Positions 32,408 through 42,609 of a DNA stretch of 64,000 nucleotides are shown one piece after another; position 1 is the stretch's first letter; every line of letters starts with the position of its first letter. Origin of the DNA: Bacteroidota bacterium (GTDB taxonomy: Bacteria > Bacteroidota > Bacteroidia > Chitinophagales > BACL12); NCBI GenBank assembly GCA_016706255.1, contig JADJJZ010000029.1, positions 372,001 through 436,000 of the forward strand. The letters run 5' to 3'. The notes under the pieces were generated by a model that did no database searches, was not told where the DNA came from, and worked only from the letters and a program-made list of their open reading frames with translations. The position numbers and the translations under genes were made by a program.

Positions 32408-34213
32408 TCAATCCATTTCTACCATAGAGCCGGCTTTTTTGCGTTCATGCTCCAATAAATGGATTTTACGCAGCCTGATATTTAAAGGTGTAACCTCTAC
32501 TAATTCATCTTCATCGATATATTCCATTGCTTCTTCAAGCGTCATGCGGTGTGGCGGTGCTAACGATACTTTATCGTCGCTACCACTGGCGCGCATATTG
32601 GTAAGTTTTTTAGTTTTTGTAATATTTACAACAAGGTCGTTATCACGGCTATGTTCACCAATTACCTGTCCCTGGTATACATCTTCACCGGTTCCAATAA
32701 AGAAGAACCCGCGGTCCTGCAGCTTATCCATGGCATAAGCAATAGAAGAACCTGTTTCATGAACAATTAATACACCATTAATACGAGATGGGATATCACC
32801 TTTCCAAGGTTCATATGCTTTAAAGCGGTGACTCATAATTGCTTCACCTTGTGTGATGTTTAATACGTTGGTTCTTAAACCGATGATACCACGTGACGGT
32901 ATGTTAAACTCCAGGTGTGTGCGATCGCCTTTTGCATGCATGGTAATCATTTCACCTTTGCGTTTACTTACTGCTTCGATAACCTTTCCGGCAGTTTCTT
33001 CAGTAGTTTCAACAGCCAGGATCTCGATTGGCTCACATTTTTGACCATCGATCATTTTGATGATTACCTTTGGTTGACCAAGTTGGAGCTCATAACCTTC
33101 GCGGCGCATGGTTTCCACTAAAATACCCAAATGGAGAATACCACGACCAAACACCATAAATGAATCGGCACTATTGGTCGGTTCAATACGGAGAGCAAGA
33201 TTTTTCTCAATTTCTTTATGTAAACGGTCGCGCAGGTGGCGGCTTGTAACAAATTTACCTTCTTTACCAAAAAACGGCGAGTCGTTGCTTTTAAACAACA
33301 TGCTCATAGTAGGTTCATCGATTGGAATTCCAGGTAAGGCTTCCGGATTTTCAAAATCGCAGATGGTATCGGCAATTTCAAAACCTTCAATTCCGGTTAC
33401 GGCACAAATATCACCACACGTTACTTCGTCAGTTTTGGCTTTACCTAAACCTTCGAATATAAAGAGGTCTTTAATACGTGATTTAACAATACTACCATCG
33501 CGTTTTACAAGTGAAACCGGCTGTCCGGCCTTAACCGAACCGCGTGCTACTCTTCCTACAGCAATTCTTCCGATATAGCTGGAGAAATCGATACTGGTAA
33601 CCTGTAACTGTGTTGTTCCGTGTACAATTTTAGGTGTAGGCACGTGTTTGATAACCATTTCGAGTAATGCGCTAACATCAGTAGTTTGCACTTTGTAGTC
33701 ATCACTCATCCAGCCAAACTTAGCAGAACCGTAAACGGTTGGGAAATCCAACTGGTCTTCGGTTGCGCCGAGGTTAAACATGAGGTCGAACATTGATTCA
33801 TGCACCTCATCAGGCTTACAATTATCTTTATCTACCTTATTAATAACCACACAAGGTTTTAAACCAAGTGCAATTGCTTTACTTAATACGTAACGCGTTT
33901 GTGGCATAGGGCCTTCAAAGGCATCTACCAGCACCAAAGCGCCATCGGCCATGTTTAACACACGTTCAACCTCACCGCCAAAGTCGGCGTGGCCCGGTGT
34001 ATCTATAATGTTGATTTTGAATCCTTTATAGTTAACAGAAACGTTTTTAGAAACGATAGTAATACCGCGTTCACGTTCCAGTTCATTATTATCCAAAATG
34101 AGTTCACTATGTTCTTTTGAGAACAGTTGACAATGGTGTAAAATTTTGTCGACCAATGTTGTTTTACCGTGGTCAACGTGCGCAATAATCGCAATATTTC
34201 TTATTTCCTGCAT
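32408..34213 (-). CDS. typA: Translational GTPase TypA/BipA
   Basis: The 601-residue protein is a full-length EF-G-like GTPase: P-loop AHVDHGKTTLVDKIL at the N-terminus, RERGITI switch I, DTPGHADFGGEVERVL switch II and NKVDKDN. EF-G domains II, III and V and the TypA-specific C-terminus follow. It binds ribosomes and assists assembly and growth under stress, notably cold. Its own promoter is clear. Confidence 0.97.
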   Translation of the reverse strand: MQEIRNIAIIAHVDHGKTTLVDKILHHCQLFSKEHSELILDNNELERERGITIVSKNVSVNYKGFKINIIDTPGHADFGGEVERVLNMADGALVLVDAFEGPMPQTRYVLSKAIALGLKPCVVINKVDKDNCKPDEVHESMFDLMFNLGATEDQLDFPTVYGSAKFGWMSDDYKVQTTDVSALLEMVIKHVPTPKIVHGTTQLQVTSIDFSSYIGRIAVGRVARGSVKAGQPVSLVKRDGSIVKSRIKDLFIFEGLGKAKTDEVTCGDICAVTGIEGFEIADTICDFENPEALPGIPIDEPTMSMLFKSNDSPFFGKEGKFVTSRHLRDRLHKEIEKNLALRIEPTNSADSFMVFGRGILHLGILVETMRREGYELQLGQPKVIIKMIDGQKCEPIEILAVETTEETAGKVIEAVSKRKGEMITMHAKGDRTHLEFNIPSRGIIGLRTNVLNITQGEAIMSHRFKAYEPWKGDIPSRINGVLIVHETGSSIAYAMDKLQDRGFFFIGTGEDVYQGQVIGEHSRDNDLVVNITKTKKLTNMRASGSDDKVSLAPPHRMTLEEAMEYIDEDELVEVTPLNIRLRKIHLLEHERKKAGSMVEMD

Positions 34214-34223
34214 AAAATGGGTG

Positions 34224-34254
34224 CAAAGGTATGGCTTTTATTCCCGAAAATCAA
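34224..34254 (-). promoter_or_regulatory. Promoter of typA
   Basis: On the minus strand TTG (34254-34252) and TACCTTTG (34231-34224) have a 20-base spacer, ending ten bases before the ATG at 34213. Confidence 0.7.
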
Positions 34255-34311
34255 GCCTTTTCAATGATTTGACGTTGATTTAAGAATAATTCAAACACCT
34301 AATACACAGGA

Positions 34312-35037
34312 CTAACGGCTTAATGCCACATAATCTTTTATCAGCGTGCGGATAAAGGTAGCACGGTCGGCGGGTATTTTTTCGAGATGTAACCGTTGTT
34401 TTACCAACTGGCAAGCTTGTTCCAGGGCTTCTTCGTGGCTATCATTTCGGTATTTGAGGCTTTTGTCCATAACCTCTTTCAACAGTAACATTTCAGGTTC
34501 AGTAAAATTGCGCACCTGCGGATACGTTGGTTCGTGGTTGGTGGTGGTTCTGATTTTAAGCAGGTCATTCAACTGTAAACGTTGTGTGGGATTGAGTTTG
34601 ATGACTGTTGTATTAGCTATAATATCGCCGAGCCGTTGTGCCTTATCGGAAGAGCTAACCATCAAAATGCCTATTGATCCGAGTGAAAACAAAACATCAA
34701 CCGGACGAAGCGCCCAACGCATGAGGTAATCGTTAATAGAAGGCTGCTCCCCCGTGAGTTTCACAACTTTAATAGACAATATCTTTTTCCCGATGGTTTG
34801 TCCGTCCATTACCACTTCACTGACAAAAAAGTAAAAAAATATGATGGGTAAAGAAAAAACGTATTGAAAATAATCGTCGTGCATGCCAAACCCCTGTATA
34901 AAAATAAGTGAAAGGATAAAAATGGCTAACCATTCAATGATATAATCGATTATAGTAGCAAATATTCTATCCTTGGCATCAGCCAGTTCGTAGTTGATAG
35001 TAACGTTTTGGGTGGTTAGAATATCAATTGTGCGCAT
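34312..35037 (-). CDS. RDD family membrane protein
   Basis: The 241-residue protein starts with TIDILTTQNVTINYELADAKDRIFATIIDYIIEW, where the DR...D of the RDD motif is seen, then helices with DGQTIGKKILSIKVV and LMRWALRPVD. A cytoplasmic C-terminal helical region (about 100 residues) follows. RDD proteins are poorly defined membrane proteins, some linked to Na+/H+ exchange. It is divergent from the SpoIIM gene and belongs with the MoxR cluster, where RDD proteins are regular members. Confidence 0.85.
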   Translation of the reverse strand: MRTIDILTTQNVTINYELADAKDRIFATIIDYIIEWLAIFILSLIFIQGFGMHDDYFQYVFSLPIIFFYFFVSEVVMDGQTIGKKILSIKVVKLTGEQPSINDYLMRWALRPVDVLFSLGSIGILMVSSSDKAQRLGDIIANTTVIKLNPTQRLQLNDLLKIRTTTNHEPTYPQVRNFTEPEMLLLKEVMDKSLKYRNDSHEEALEQACQLVKQRLHLEKIPADRATFIRTLIKDYVALSR

Positions 35038-35242
35038 GCAAGAGCTCTCTATTTAGCAGTTCAAATGTATTAAAAATTATTTGTGCAACAACAATTCAAC
35101 GCAAAGTGCCTCAAAAAATTGTAAGTGAGCAAGTATAGAAGTTTGTCAAAACGCACGAAGTAAACGGATTTAAACAGTCGGTTAATTGAAATTTTAAAAT
35201 CTTTATAAGAAACCTATATATTTACTGCGTTAATGGGGAATC

Positions 35243-37153
35243 ATGCGGGAAACACATTTCATTCAACAAAATAAGGGTAAGTGGGACGAGTTTGAGGAGA
35301 AGTTCGAAAACGAAACTGATCCTGAAAAAGCCAGTAATCTGTTTATTCAGATAACCGACGACCTGAGTTATGCCCGTACTTATTATCCAAACCGTTCGGT
35401 AAAAATATATCTGAACAATATTGCACAAAAGGTTTTCCAATCCATTTATAAAAATAAAGTAAGGCGCAGACAAAAGTTCAAGTTATTTTGGTCGGATGAA
35501 CTTCCACAAAAAATGTATGAATCGCGCAAGCAATTATTATTTACTACAGTTTTGTTTACGGTTGCTTTTTTTATCGGTGTTTTCTCTAGTATGCACGACC
35601 CGAATTTTGCAAAATTTATTATGGGAGAAGATTATATTGAGATGACTGAAACAAACATAGAAAAAAATGACCCTATGGCTGTATATAAAGGAAGCAGTCA
35701 AACGGATATGGTTTTAGGAATCACATTTAACAACTTACGTGTTGCATTTTTCACTTTAGTTTTCGGAATATTTTTCGGTGTGGGTACAGCCTATTTTATT
35801 TTATACAATGGCATTATGGTAGGCACCTTTCAATACTTTTTTATTCAAAGAGGTTTATTCCAGGAATCTTTTTTAGCCATTTGGGTGCATGGTGCTTTAG
35901 AAATATCTGCTATTGTAATTGCAGGAACAGCCGGCATAACGTTAGGGCGCGGGTTATTATTTCCGGGCACCTTTACACGATTACAGTCGTTCAGGATTAA
36001 CGGATTACGCGCCGTGCAAATATTTTTAGGCATCACACCGATTATTATTCTTGCCGGCATTAACGAAAGTTACCTGACACGTTATACGGAAACACCGGAT
36101 ATTGTGCGTGCTATTTTAATTTTTCTGGAGTTTGGTTTTATGTTATTTTATTTTGTTATTTATCCTGCGCGAAAAGCTAAAAAAGGATTTAATGTGAGCC
36201 GTAAATCAGATGAAATTCCGGTGAGTAAAATTCCGGAAGTTCAATTTTCAAAAATCAAAACCAATGGTGAAATTTTTGCAGATAGTTTTTCCGTCTTTAG
36301 AAAATTTTTTACCCCAATATTTACCATTATCTTTTTTATTGCGCTGGCCTATACCGGTATATTAATTTGGAAAGTAATTCCCATTTCAGAAATATACCAT
36401 CAAACCGGTATGATTGATATAACCATGTTTACAGAAGCGTTTTCAGATATTCAGGGCTTGCTCAATTATACTAATGTTATGCGGTATAACGAAAGCATGG
36501 GAATATATACAACCGGTAATGGTTTTCCGTTATTTGCGCTCAATGTAATTGCATTAACATTAATATTGTCACTGGCTTTAAGCATAATACAGCAGACCAG
36601 AGCAAAAGCCACCGCATTCAGTTATAAGGAATATGGAAAATTTATTTTAAAGCGCGGGTTACCGGTACTTGTGCTAAGCGCATTGCTGCATGTGATATTA
36701 TTTTTAGATTCTGATTTTTTCCTGCTCGTGTTTTTTGTTGCAGTGCCTGTTGTTATTATCATGCTTACTGATATGATTAAACAGGGTCGTGTTCAGGGCA
36801 GCATGTTGAATAAAACTAGATATTTTTTCAAACAGTTTCTGCCCGTTCAATTATTATATCTTCCTTTATTATTATTTAGTTTAATGATGGCATTAATCAG
36901 CCATACTGTTATTACCTATTTTAATGTGGAACTGATAAAATGGAATATACCATTTGACCCATTTATTTACGAATTAATACAAGACTTTACCATCACCTTT
37001 TTCCTGATACTAACAGTATTTTTCCAGATAGCCATGGTGGCTGTAAATATGTCGCTGATGTATTTTAGTTATAATGAAATTGAAACCGCTGATGATTTAC
37101 AGGAGCGTTTACAACAATTGTCTACACCTAAAGCCAGTAACGTTTTACAATGA
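35243..37153 (+). CDS. SpoIIM-domain (DUF95) membrane protein
   Basis: The 636-residue protein starts with an acidic helical region (KGKWDEFEEKFENETDPEKAS), then the SpoIIM membrane domain with NNLRVAFFTLVFGIFFGVGTAY, IWVHGALEISAIVIAG and PGTFTRL. After about residue 320 comes a second membrane half with five or six helices that is not part of the usual SpoIIM family. It opens a tight operon (next genes overlap by four bases or lie six bases apart). Role in the MoxR system is unknown. Confidence 0.85.
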   Translation: MRETHFIQQNKGKWDEFEEKFENETDPEKASNLFIQITDDLSYARTYYPNRSVKIYLNNIAQKVFQSIYKNKVRRRQKFKLFWSDELPQKMYESRKQLLFTTVLFTVAFFIGVFSSMHDPNFAKFIMGEDYIEMTETNIEKNDPMAVYKGSSQTDMVLGITFNNLRVAFFTLVFGIFFGVGTAYFILYNGIMVGTFQYFFIQRGLFQESFLAIWVHGALEISAIVIAGTAGITLGRGLLFPGTFTRLQSFRINGLRAVQIFLGITPIIILAGINESYLTRYTETPDIVRAILIFLEFGFMLFYFVIYPARKAKKGFNVSRKSDEIPVSKIPEVQFSKIKTNGEIFADSFSVFRKFFTPIFTIIFFIALAYTGILIWKVIPISEIYHQTGMIDITMFTEAFSDIQGLLNYTNVMRYNESMGIYTTGNGFPLFALNVIALTLILSLALSIIQQTRAKATAFSYKEYGKFILKRGLPVLVLSALLHVILFLDSDFFLLVFFVAVPVVIIMLTDMIKQGRVQGSMLNKTRYFFKQFLPVQLLYLPLLLFSLMMALISHTVITYFNVELIKWNIPFDPFIYELIQDFTITFFLILTVFFQIAMVAVNMSLMYFSYNEIETADDLQERLQQLSTPKASNVLQ

Positions 37154-37815
37154 AGAAACTGATCGTATTATATAGTTTATTTTTTGTCTTGCAATCGTTA
37201 TTTGGTCAGGAAACAGCACCGGTTTACCACCCTATTGATAAATCAAAATGGGAAAAAACAGTTGATGGATTAGATTACCGGGAAACAGAAAAAAAAGAAG
37301 AAACACCTACGCCTGTAGATTATAATTTTCGTACTCCCCGTGAACCATTTAGTTTATCTCTTCCCTTGCAAATTGTTGGATATGTTTTAATAGGTGCTTT
37401 ATTAATAGGCATTCTCATTTATTTTTTCGGGAAAGGTATTTTCAAAAATCCAAAAGTGATTCCGGCCACCGACCATATCATTACAGATTTAGATGAGCGA
37501 CCAATGGAAAGCGATTTGGAGCGTTATTTAAGAGAAGCACTGGAAAATAAAGATTTTCGTTTGGCAGTCAGAATTTATTATTTAATGTTGTTAAAATTAT
37601 TGAACGACAAAGAATTAATTATCTGGAAGAAAAATAAAACCAACATGGATTATCTGATTGAAATGCGCAATCATCCGAATTACAATCAGCTTAGTCAGCA
37701 AACCCTTATTTATGAATATGTTTGGTATGGTGAACAATCCATAGCCGAACCGCAGTACAAAACGGTTAGCCAAACATTTATTCAATTACTCCAAAACATG
37801 AAAAACCAAGGGTGA
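37150..37815 (+). CDS. DUF4129 protein
   Basis: The 221-residue protein has a signal peptide (ending LFGQ), one membrane helix (LQIVGYVLIGALLIGILIYFF, about 80-100) and a cytoplasmic DUF4129 domain: YLREALENKDFRLAVRIYYLMLLKLL and QTLIYEYVWYGE. It overlaps both neighbours by four bases. DUF4129 proteins typically accompany MoxR and DUF58 genes. Confidence 0.85.
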   Translation: MKKLIVLYSLFFVLQSLFGQETAPVYHPIDKSKWEKTVDGLDYRETEKKEETPTPVDYNFRTPREPFSLSLPLQIVGYVLIGALLIGILIYFFGKGIFKNPKVIPATDHIITDLDERPMESDLERYLREALENKDFRLAVRIYYLMLLKLLNDKELIIWKKNKTNMDYLIEMRNHPNYNQLSQQTLIYEYVWYGEQSIAEPQYKTVSQTFIQLLQNMKNQG

Positions 37816-39134
37816 ATCGCACTACCATAATAGGCATTGTTTTAGGAGCAATAGGTTTAGGCTTATTGGTACTGTTGTTTGCTATGCGCGGGCGTGATAC
37901 AGATAAAAAATATTATTGGGGAGAAGATTATAATCCGGTATCGGACCAACCATACGGAACCAGCGTAATGACCGAATTACTTGATGATTATTTTCCCAAC
38001 CATGACCTTACCATTGTAAGTACCGATATCAATGCTGCCCTTCAGGACACCAAACCGGGGCATCGCACCTATTTATATATTGGTGATTACCCCTATTACA
38101 CAGACAGCACATTTGCTTTAATTAAAGATTTTGTTTCAAGAGGAAACGATGCCTTTTTAGCTTTAAACAGTATACCTGAAAATTTATCAAATGATATTTT
38201 ACTGAAAGGCCAATTATCGACATACTCGTACGACACTATTTATTACACAGATTCTTATGGCGATAGTACTTATACCTTACAGGAAAATTATGCTGATGAT
38301 CCATCGGTGCTTTCAGAATTTCAATATTCTAAAGTTGCCATGAATTTTTTCAATAATGATTTCCGGGTCGGCGATGGATTTCAGTTTACGTTTTTAATTG
38401 AAAGTAAACCTGCCAATTACTCCTGGAACTATTTTTACCCTGAATATTTGAAAAGGATGCCTGCATACAAAAAAATAGGAAGTATTTACAGCAGAAATTT
38501 CACCAATTATATACAGGTGCCTTACGGAGACGGATTTTTTTATATTCATGTGAATCCCATCGTATTTACAAACCTTTTTCAGATTGAAGAAAACAAACTG
38601 GATTACACTTCTAAATTGTTTTCGTATTTAAAACCCGGCGACATATTATGGGATATTGCTACCCCACCGCAATACAAGCCTGAGGAGCAGGAAGGTCCAC
38701 TTAAATATATTTTATCGCAACGGTCGTTACGTTGGGCTTGGTATGTATTATTAGTTGGCCTTGGCATATTTTTAATATTCAAATCAAAACGTGTACAGCA
38801 ACCGATTACCGTGTTAGAGCCTAATGAAAATAAATCGCTCGACTTTATTCAAACCATTGGACGGATGTATTTCCTGAAAAGAAATAATCATCAATTGGTG
38901 CAGCAAAAAATGAAACTCTTTTTGAATTTCATTAATGAGCGTTATCGGATTCCGACACAAAATGTAGATGATGAATTCATTGAAAAAGTGCATTTAAAAT
39001 CGGAAGTAACCGCGGATGCTATTCAAACAATATTTAAATATTATAATGAAATAATTACCCATCATACTGTTAGCGATAAAAATTTACTGAAGCTGCATCA
39101 ATTGATGGATGAATTTTATAAACAATGTAAATAA
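37812..39134 (+). CDS. DUF4350 membrane protein
   Basis: The 440-residue protein starts with GTG. It has an N-terminal membrane helix (IIGIVLGAIGLGLLVLLFAM), a DUF4350 region (PYGTSVMTELLDDYFP, then YLYIGDYPYY), a second helix (WAWYVLLVGLGIFLIF near 315) and a helical cytoplasmic tail (FIQTIGRMYFLKRNNHQLV). The layout is normal for the family in MoxR clusters. It lies six bases before the MoxR gene. Confidence 0.8.
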   Translation: MNRTTIIGIVLGAIGLGLLVLLFAMRGRDTDKKYYWGEDYNPVSDQPYGTSVMTELLDDYFPNHDLTIVSTDINAALQDTKPGHRTYLYIGDYPYYTDSTFALIKDFVSRGNDAFLALNSIPENLSNDILLKGQLSTYSYDTIYYTDSYGDSTYTLQENYADDPSVLSEFQYSKVAMNFFNNDFRVGDGFQFTFLIESKPANYSWNYFYPEYLKRMPAYKKIGSIYSRNFTNYIQVPYGDGFFYIHVNPIVFTNLFQIEENKLDYTSKLFSYLKPGDILWDIATPPQYKPEEQEGPLKYILSQRSLRWAWYVLLVGLGIFLIFKSKRVQQPITVLEPNENKSLDFIQTIGRMYFLKRNNHQLVQQKMKLFLNFINERYRIPTQNVDDEFIEKVHLKSEVTADAIQTIFKYYNEIITHHTVSDKNLLKLHQLMDEFYKQCK

Positions 39135-39140
39135 CCGATT

Positions 39141-40124
39141 ATGGAAGAAAATTTATTTGAAACACAACAATCACCCGAATTTATGCAGGTTGCTGCTACG
39201 GTTCAGAGTATACGTGCTGAATTAAGCAAGGTGATTATCGGTCAGCATAAAATGATTGACCTGTTAATTGCAGGTTTGTTTGCAGGGGGCCATATCCTGA
39301 TAGAGGGTGTTCCGGGCATTGCAAAAACGCTGACTGCCAAGCTGCTGGCAAAAACGATTGCGGCTGATTTTTCGCGTATACAATTTACGCCCGATTTGAT
39401 GCCAACAGATGTTTTAGGAACACTGGTTTTTAATCAGAAAACATCTGAATTTAATTTCAAAAAAGGTCCGATTTTCAGCAATATTGTTTTGATAGATGAA
39501 ATAAATCGTTCGCCCGCTAAAACTCAGGCTGCATTATTAGAAGTAATGGAAGAGCAAAAAGTTTCTATGGATGGTGAAACCCACGCCATGACCTTTCCAT
39601 TTTTTGTAATTGCAACTCAAAACCCGATTGAACAGGAAGGAACTTACAAATTACCTGAAGCACAACTCGACAGGTTTATATTCCGGATAAAAATTAATTA
39701 TCCTGATTTGGAGGAAGAAAAACAAATTCTTTATCGCTTTAAAGAAGATTTCAATAATAATCAGAAAGAAACAGTGCGCGCAGTTGTAACATCTCAACAA
39801 CTAAAAATTTGCCGTGACCTGGTGGAAAAAGTGACTATTAAAAACGAATTATTGGATTATATCGCAACAATAGTAATCAGAACCAGAAATCATGGTGATT
39901 TATTTTTAGGTGCTTCACCACGGGCATCATTAAATATTATGAAGGCATCGAAAGCAATTGCTGCTATGCAAGGTCGAAATTTCGTGACACCTGATGATAT
40001 CCATTTTGTTACTTATCCTGTATTAAATCACCGTATTATTTTAACACCGGATAAAGAACTGGAAGGTTATGATAGTGCATCGGTTATTAAATCTATTATA
40101 GAAAGTATTGATGTGCCAAGATGA
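39141..40124 (+). CDS. MoxR-family AAA+ ATPase
   Basis: The 327-residue ATPase has Walker A GVPGIAKT (56-63), Walker B IVLIDEINRSPAKTQ, the MoxR signature QFTPDLMPTDVLG and sensor ATQNPIEQEG. MoxR proteins act as chaperones with von Willebrand A-domain partners. The next gene, a DUF58 protein, is the regular partner and overlaps by four bases. Confidence 0.96.
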   Translation: MEENLFETQQSPEFMQVAATVQSIRAELSKVIIGQHKMIDLLIAGLFAGGHILIEGVPGIAKTLTAKLLAKTIAADFSRIQFTPDLMPTDVLGTLVFNQKTSEFNFKKGPIFSNIVLIDEINRSPAKTQAALLEVMEEQKVSMDGETHAMTFPFFVIATQNPIEQEGTYKLPEAQLDRFIFRIKINYPDLEEEKQILYRFKEDFNNNQKETVRAVVTSQQLKICRDLVEKVTIKNELLDYIATIVIRTRNHGDLFLGASPRASLNIMKASKAIAAMQGRNFVTPDDIHFVTYPVLNHRIILTPDKELEGYDSASVIKSIIESIDVPR

Positions 40125-41455
40125 GGAATCCGTTTCGCAATATTTTTATCACTAACAGGATATTCTGGCTAATCGGAATCATCTTTACACTATTTGCACT
40201 GAGCTTTAGTGTTAAGATATTATTTTATGTAGCTCAGGCAGTTATTGTGGTTACCATTTTATTAGTATTGGTAGATTATTTTATTTTGTTTAATCGCAGA
40301 ATTAAATTGTCAGCTGAGCGAAAAATGAGTAATGCATTATCGTTAAGTGATGAAAATAACGTGCATATTATTATTTCCAGTAAGGCACCCATCAGTTTGA
40401 GTCTCAAAATAATAGACGAACTCCCCTATCAATTACAAAAACGGGATTTCGAATTAAACATGGAAATTAATCCCGGTAAAACATTACAAATCGATTATAC
40501 GGTTCGTCCGGTAATGCGGGGTGCATATACGTTTAACAATATCAATGTGTATGCAACAAGTAAAATGGGCATCTTAAGCAGACGTTTTGTTTTCCCGCTC
40601 ACTGCAGTGGTACCTGTGTATCCTTCACTCATTCAAATGAAAGAATTTGAATTAAAAACATTATCTCGCATCAGTTTTTTTGAAGGTGTAAAAAAAATGC
40701 GCCGTGTAGGTCATAGTTATGAATTTGAGCAAATAAAAAAATATGTACGTGGAGATGATATCAGAAGTATAAACTGGAAGGCAACGAGTCGTGTTGGTGA
40801 TATCATGGTTAATCATTATGAAGATGAAAAATCGCAGCAAATTTTTTGTATCATCGACAAGAGTCGGACGATGAAAATGCCGTTCAAAAATTTGAGTTTA
40901 TTGGATTATGCGATAAACACAACACTTACCATCTCGAATATTGCATTAAAGAAAGAGGATAAGGTAGGATTAATGACATTTTCTGACCGTATTGGATCTA
41001 CCCTTGCACCTGATAAACACAATGCGCAATTGCGCAAATTATTGGATACCTTATACAATGAAAAGGAACGTTTTACTGAAGCGAATTATGAATTATTATA
41101 TTTGAAAATCAGGAATTTTGTCCGTGTTAGAAGCCTGATATTTTTATTTACCAATTTTGAAAGTTTATATGCCATTGAGCGTGCAGTGAGTATTTTGCGT
41201 AAACTCAATAAATTACATTTACTGGTTGTTATCTTTTTTGAAAACTCAGAAATTACTTCCTATGCAAAAAGTGATGCAGGGAATCTGGAGGAAGTATATT
41301 TAACTACAGTTGCGCAAAAGTTTTCAGTTGAAAAAAATCTTATCCGTCAGGAATTAACAAAATATGGTATTCAAACCATTATTTCCAAACCGGAAGATTT
41401 ATCAATTAATACCATCAACAAATATCTCGAAATCAAATCCAGGGGTTTGATATAA
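40121..41455 (+). CDS. DUF58 protein
   Basis: The 444-residue protein has two N-terminal membrane helices, a beta domain (LSLKIIDELPYQLQ) and the DUF58 core RRVGHSYEFEQIKKYVRGDD, SINWKATSRVGD, followed by a VWA-like part with FCIIDKSRT (a MIDAS-like DxSxT). It is the conventional partner of MoxR. It is the last gene of the operon; a 266-base gap without genes follows. Confidence 0.93.
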   Translation: MRNPFRNIFITNRIFWLIGIIFTLFALSFSVKILFYVAQAVIVVTILLVLVDYFILFNRRIKLSAERKMSNALSLSDENNVHIIISSKAPISLSLKIIDELPYQLQKRDFELNMEINPGKTLQIDYTVRPVMRGAYTFNNINVYATSKMGILSRRFVFPLTAVVPVYPSLIQMKEFELKTLSRISFFEGVKKMRRVGHSYEFEQIKKYVRGDDIRSINWKATSRVGDIMVNHYEDEKSQQIFCIIDKSRTMKMPFKNLSLLDYAINTTLTISNIALKKEDKVGLMTFSDRIGSTLAPDKHNAQLRKLLDTLYNEKERFTEANYELLYLKIRNFVRVRSLIFLFTNFESLYAIERAVSILRKLNKLHLLVVIFFENSEITSYAKSDAGNLEEVYLTTVAQKFSVEKNLIRQELTKYGIQTIISKPEDLSINTINKYLEIKSRGLI

Positions 41456-41674
41456 ACACAACTGTATTGCTCCAATCTTATTCTTTTTGATCAGTTTTGC
41501 ATTGCGTAGCCATTTGGCTACATATACAATATTTAATTACATTTTTAATAAACGAAGCACTTTAACAGGCGGGTTATAAAGCCTAAAATAGCCCTTTGAA
41601 GGCTGTATAAGTGTTAATTTCACTCAGTTTCAGCTAAAAAAGTGAACTTTTAGCTCAGCTTGTTGGGTTTCAGC

Positions 41675-41703
41675 TTTGCAATCAAACATTTCCATTATCT
41701 TTG
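41675..41703 (+). promoter_or_regulatory. Promoter of the FKBP gene
   Basis: TTTG at 41675-41678 and TATCTTTG at 41696-41703 have a 17-base spacer. The ATG at 41722 follows 18 bases later. The preceding 200 bases contain nothing I recognise. Confidence 0.65.
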
Positions 41704-41721
41704 CACGCTCAAATAAACAAT

Positions 41722-42441
41722 ATGAAAAAATCGGTTATGTTATTGGTTGTTGCAGGTGTTGCAATGATCTTCACCTCATGTAAAGAGACTAAAATACAAA
41801 ATGTTAAAATGGAAAATGCATCTGACTCGTTGAGTTATGCAATTGGCGTTAACATTGGACAAAGCTTTAAAGAACAGGAAATTCTTGATGTTAATACTGA
41901 AGTAATGGCTGCGGTTATCAAAGCTATTTTAAATGGTGATACCACTGCTTTAAAAATGAATGATTCATCATCATTAGCATTTTTGAACAATTACATGCGT
42001 AAAAAACAAGAATTGAAAATTGAAACTGACAAACAAGCCGGTTTGAAATTTTTGGAAGAAAATGCTAAAAAACCGGGCGTAGTTGTTACACCTTCAGGTT
42101 TACAGTATAATGTAATTTCTTCAGGAACAGGTATTTCTCCTGTTGACGGCGACATGGTTTCAATTTATTACTCAGGTAAATTTATCAATGGCGAAGAATT
42201 TGATGGCAATATCGGAAGCGGTCAGCCGGCTACACTTGGTGTAAACGACTGGATTACCGGTTTATCTGAAGCCTTAAAAATGATGAAAGAAGGCGACAAA
42301 TGGCATTTAGTAGTTCCATCTGAACTGGCATATGGCCCGGGTGGATATCAGGGATTTATTCCGCCATATTCAACCTTAGTGTTTGAAGTTGAGATGTTGA
42401 AAGTTACCAAAGGCGGCGACAAACCAGCCGGTGGCAAATAA
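41722..42441 (+). CDS. FKBP-type peptidyl-prolyl isomerase lipoprotein
   Basis: The 239-residue protein has a lipobox FTSC (Cys20), an FKBP N-terminal dimerisation region (DSLSYAIGVNIGQSFKEQ) and an FKBP domain (VVVTPSGLQYNVI, GDMVSIYYSGKFINGEEFD, PSELAYGPGGYQGFIPP). It catalyses proline isomerisation and helps fold envelope proteins. The Mip/FkpA-like layout is complete. The ATG at 41722 gives the proper signal peptide. Confidence 0.93.
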   Translation: MKKSVMLLVVAGVAMIFTSCKETKIQNVKMENASDSLSYAIGVNIGQSFKEQEILDVNTEVMAAVIKAILNGDTTALKMNDSSSLAFLNNYMRKKQELKIETDKQAGLKFLEENAKKPGVVVTPSGLQYNVISSGTGISPVDGDMVSIYYSGKFINGEEFDGNIGSGQPATLGVNDWITGLSEALKMMKEGDKWHLVVPSELAYGPGGYQGFIPPYSTLVFEVEMLKVTKGGDKPAGGK

Positions 42442-42461
42442 TACCATCCATTAAAATATTT

Positions 42462-42495
42462 ACAAAACCACGTTAATAGCGTGGTTTTGTTGTTT
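42462..42495 (+). terminator. Terminator of the FKBP gene
   Basis: ACAAAACCACG (42462-42472) and CGTGGTTTTGT (42480-42490) form an 11-pair stem with a seven-base loop, followed by TGTTT. Confidence 0.75.
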
Positions 42496-42609
42496 ACACC
42501 CAGATTGTAGCCCTGAAGTCAAATTTCGGAAGTCCACCAAAATTGTCGTAACAACTATTTTAATATACGCTTAACATTGCCTTAATTTACACTGAAAAGT
42601 AAAACATCT

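Noticed and set aside
32439..33578. Several plus-strand frames opposite typA
   Set aside because: typA is a certain gene with full-length motifs; these are antisense shadows.
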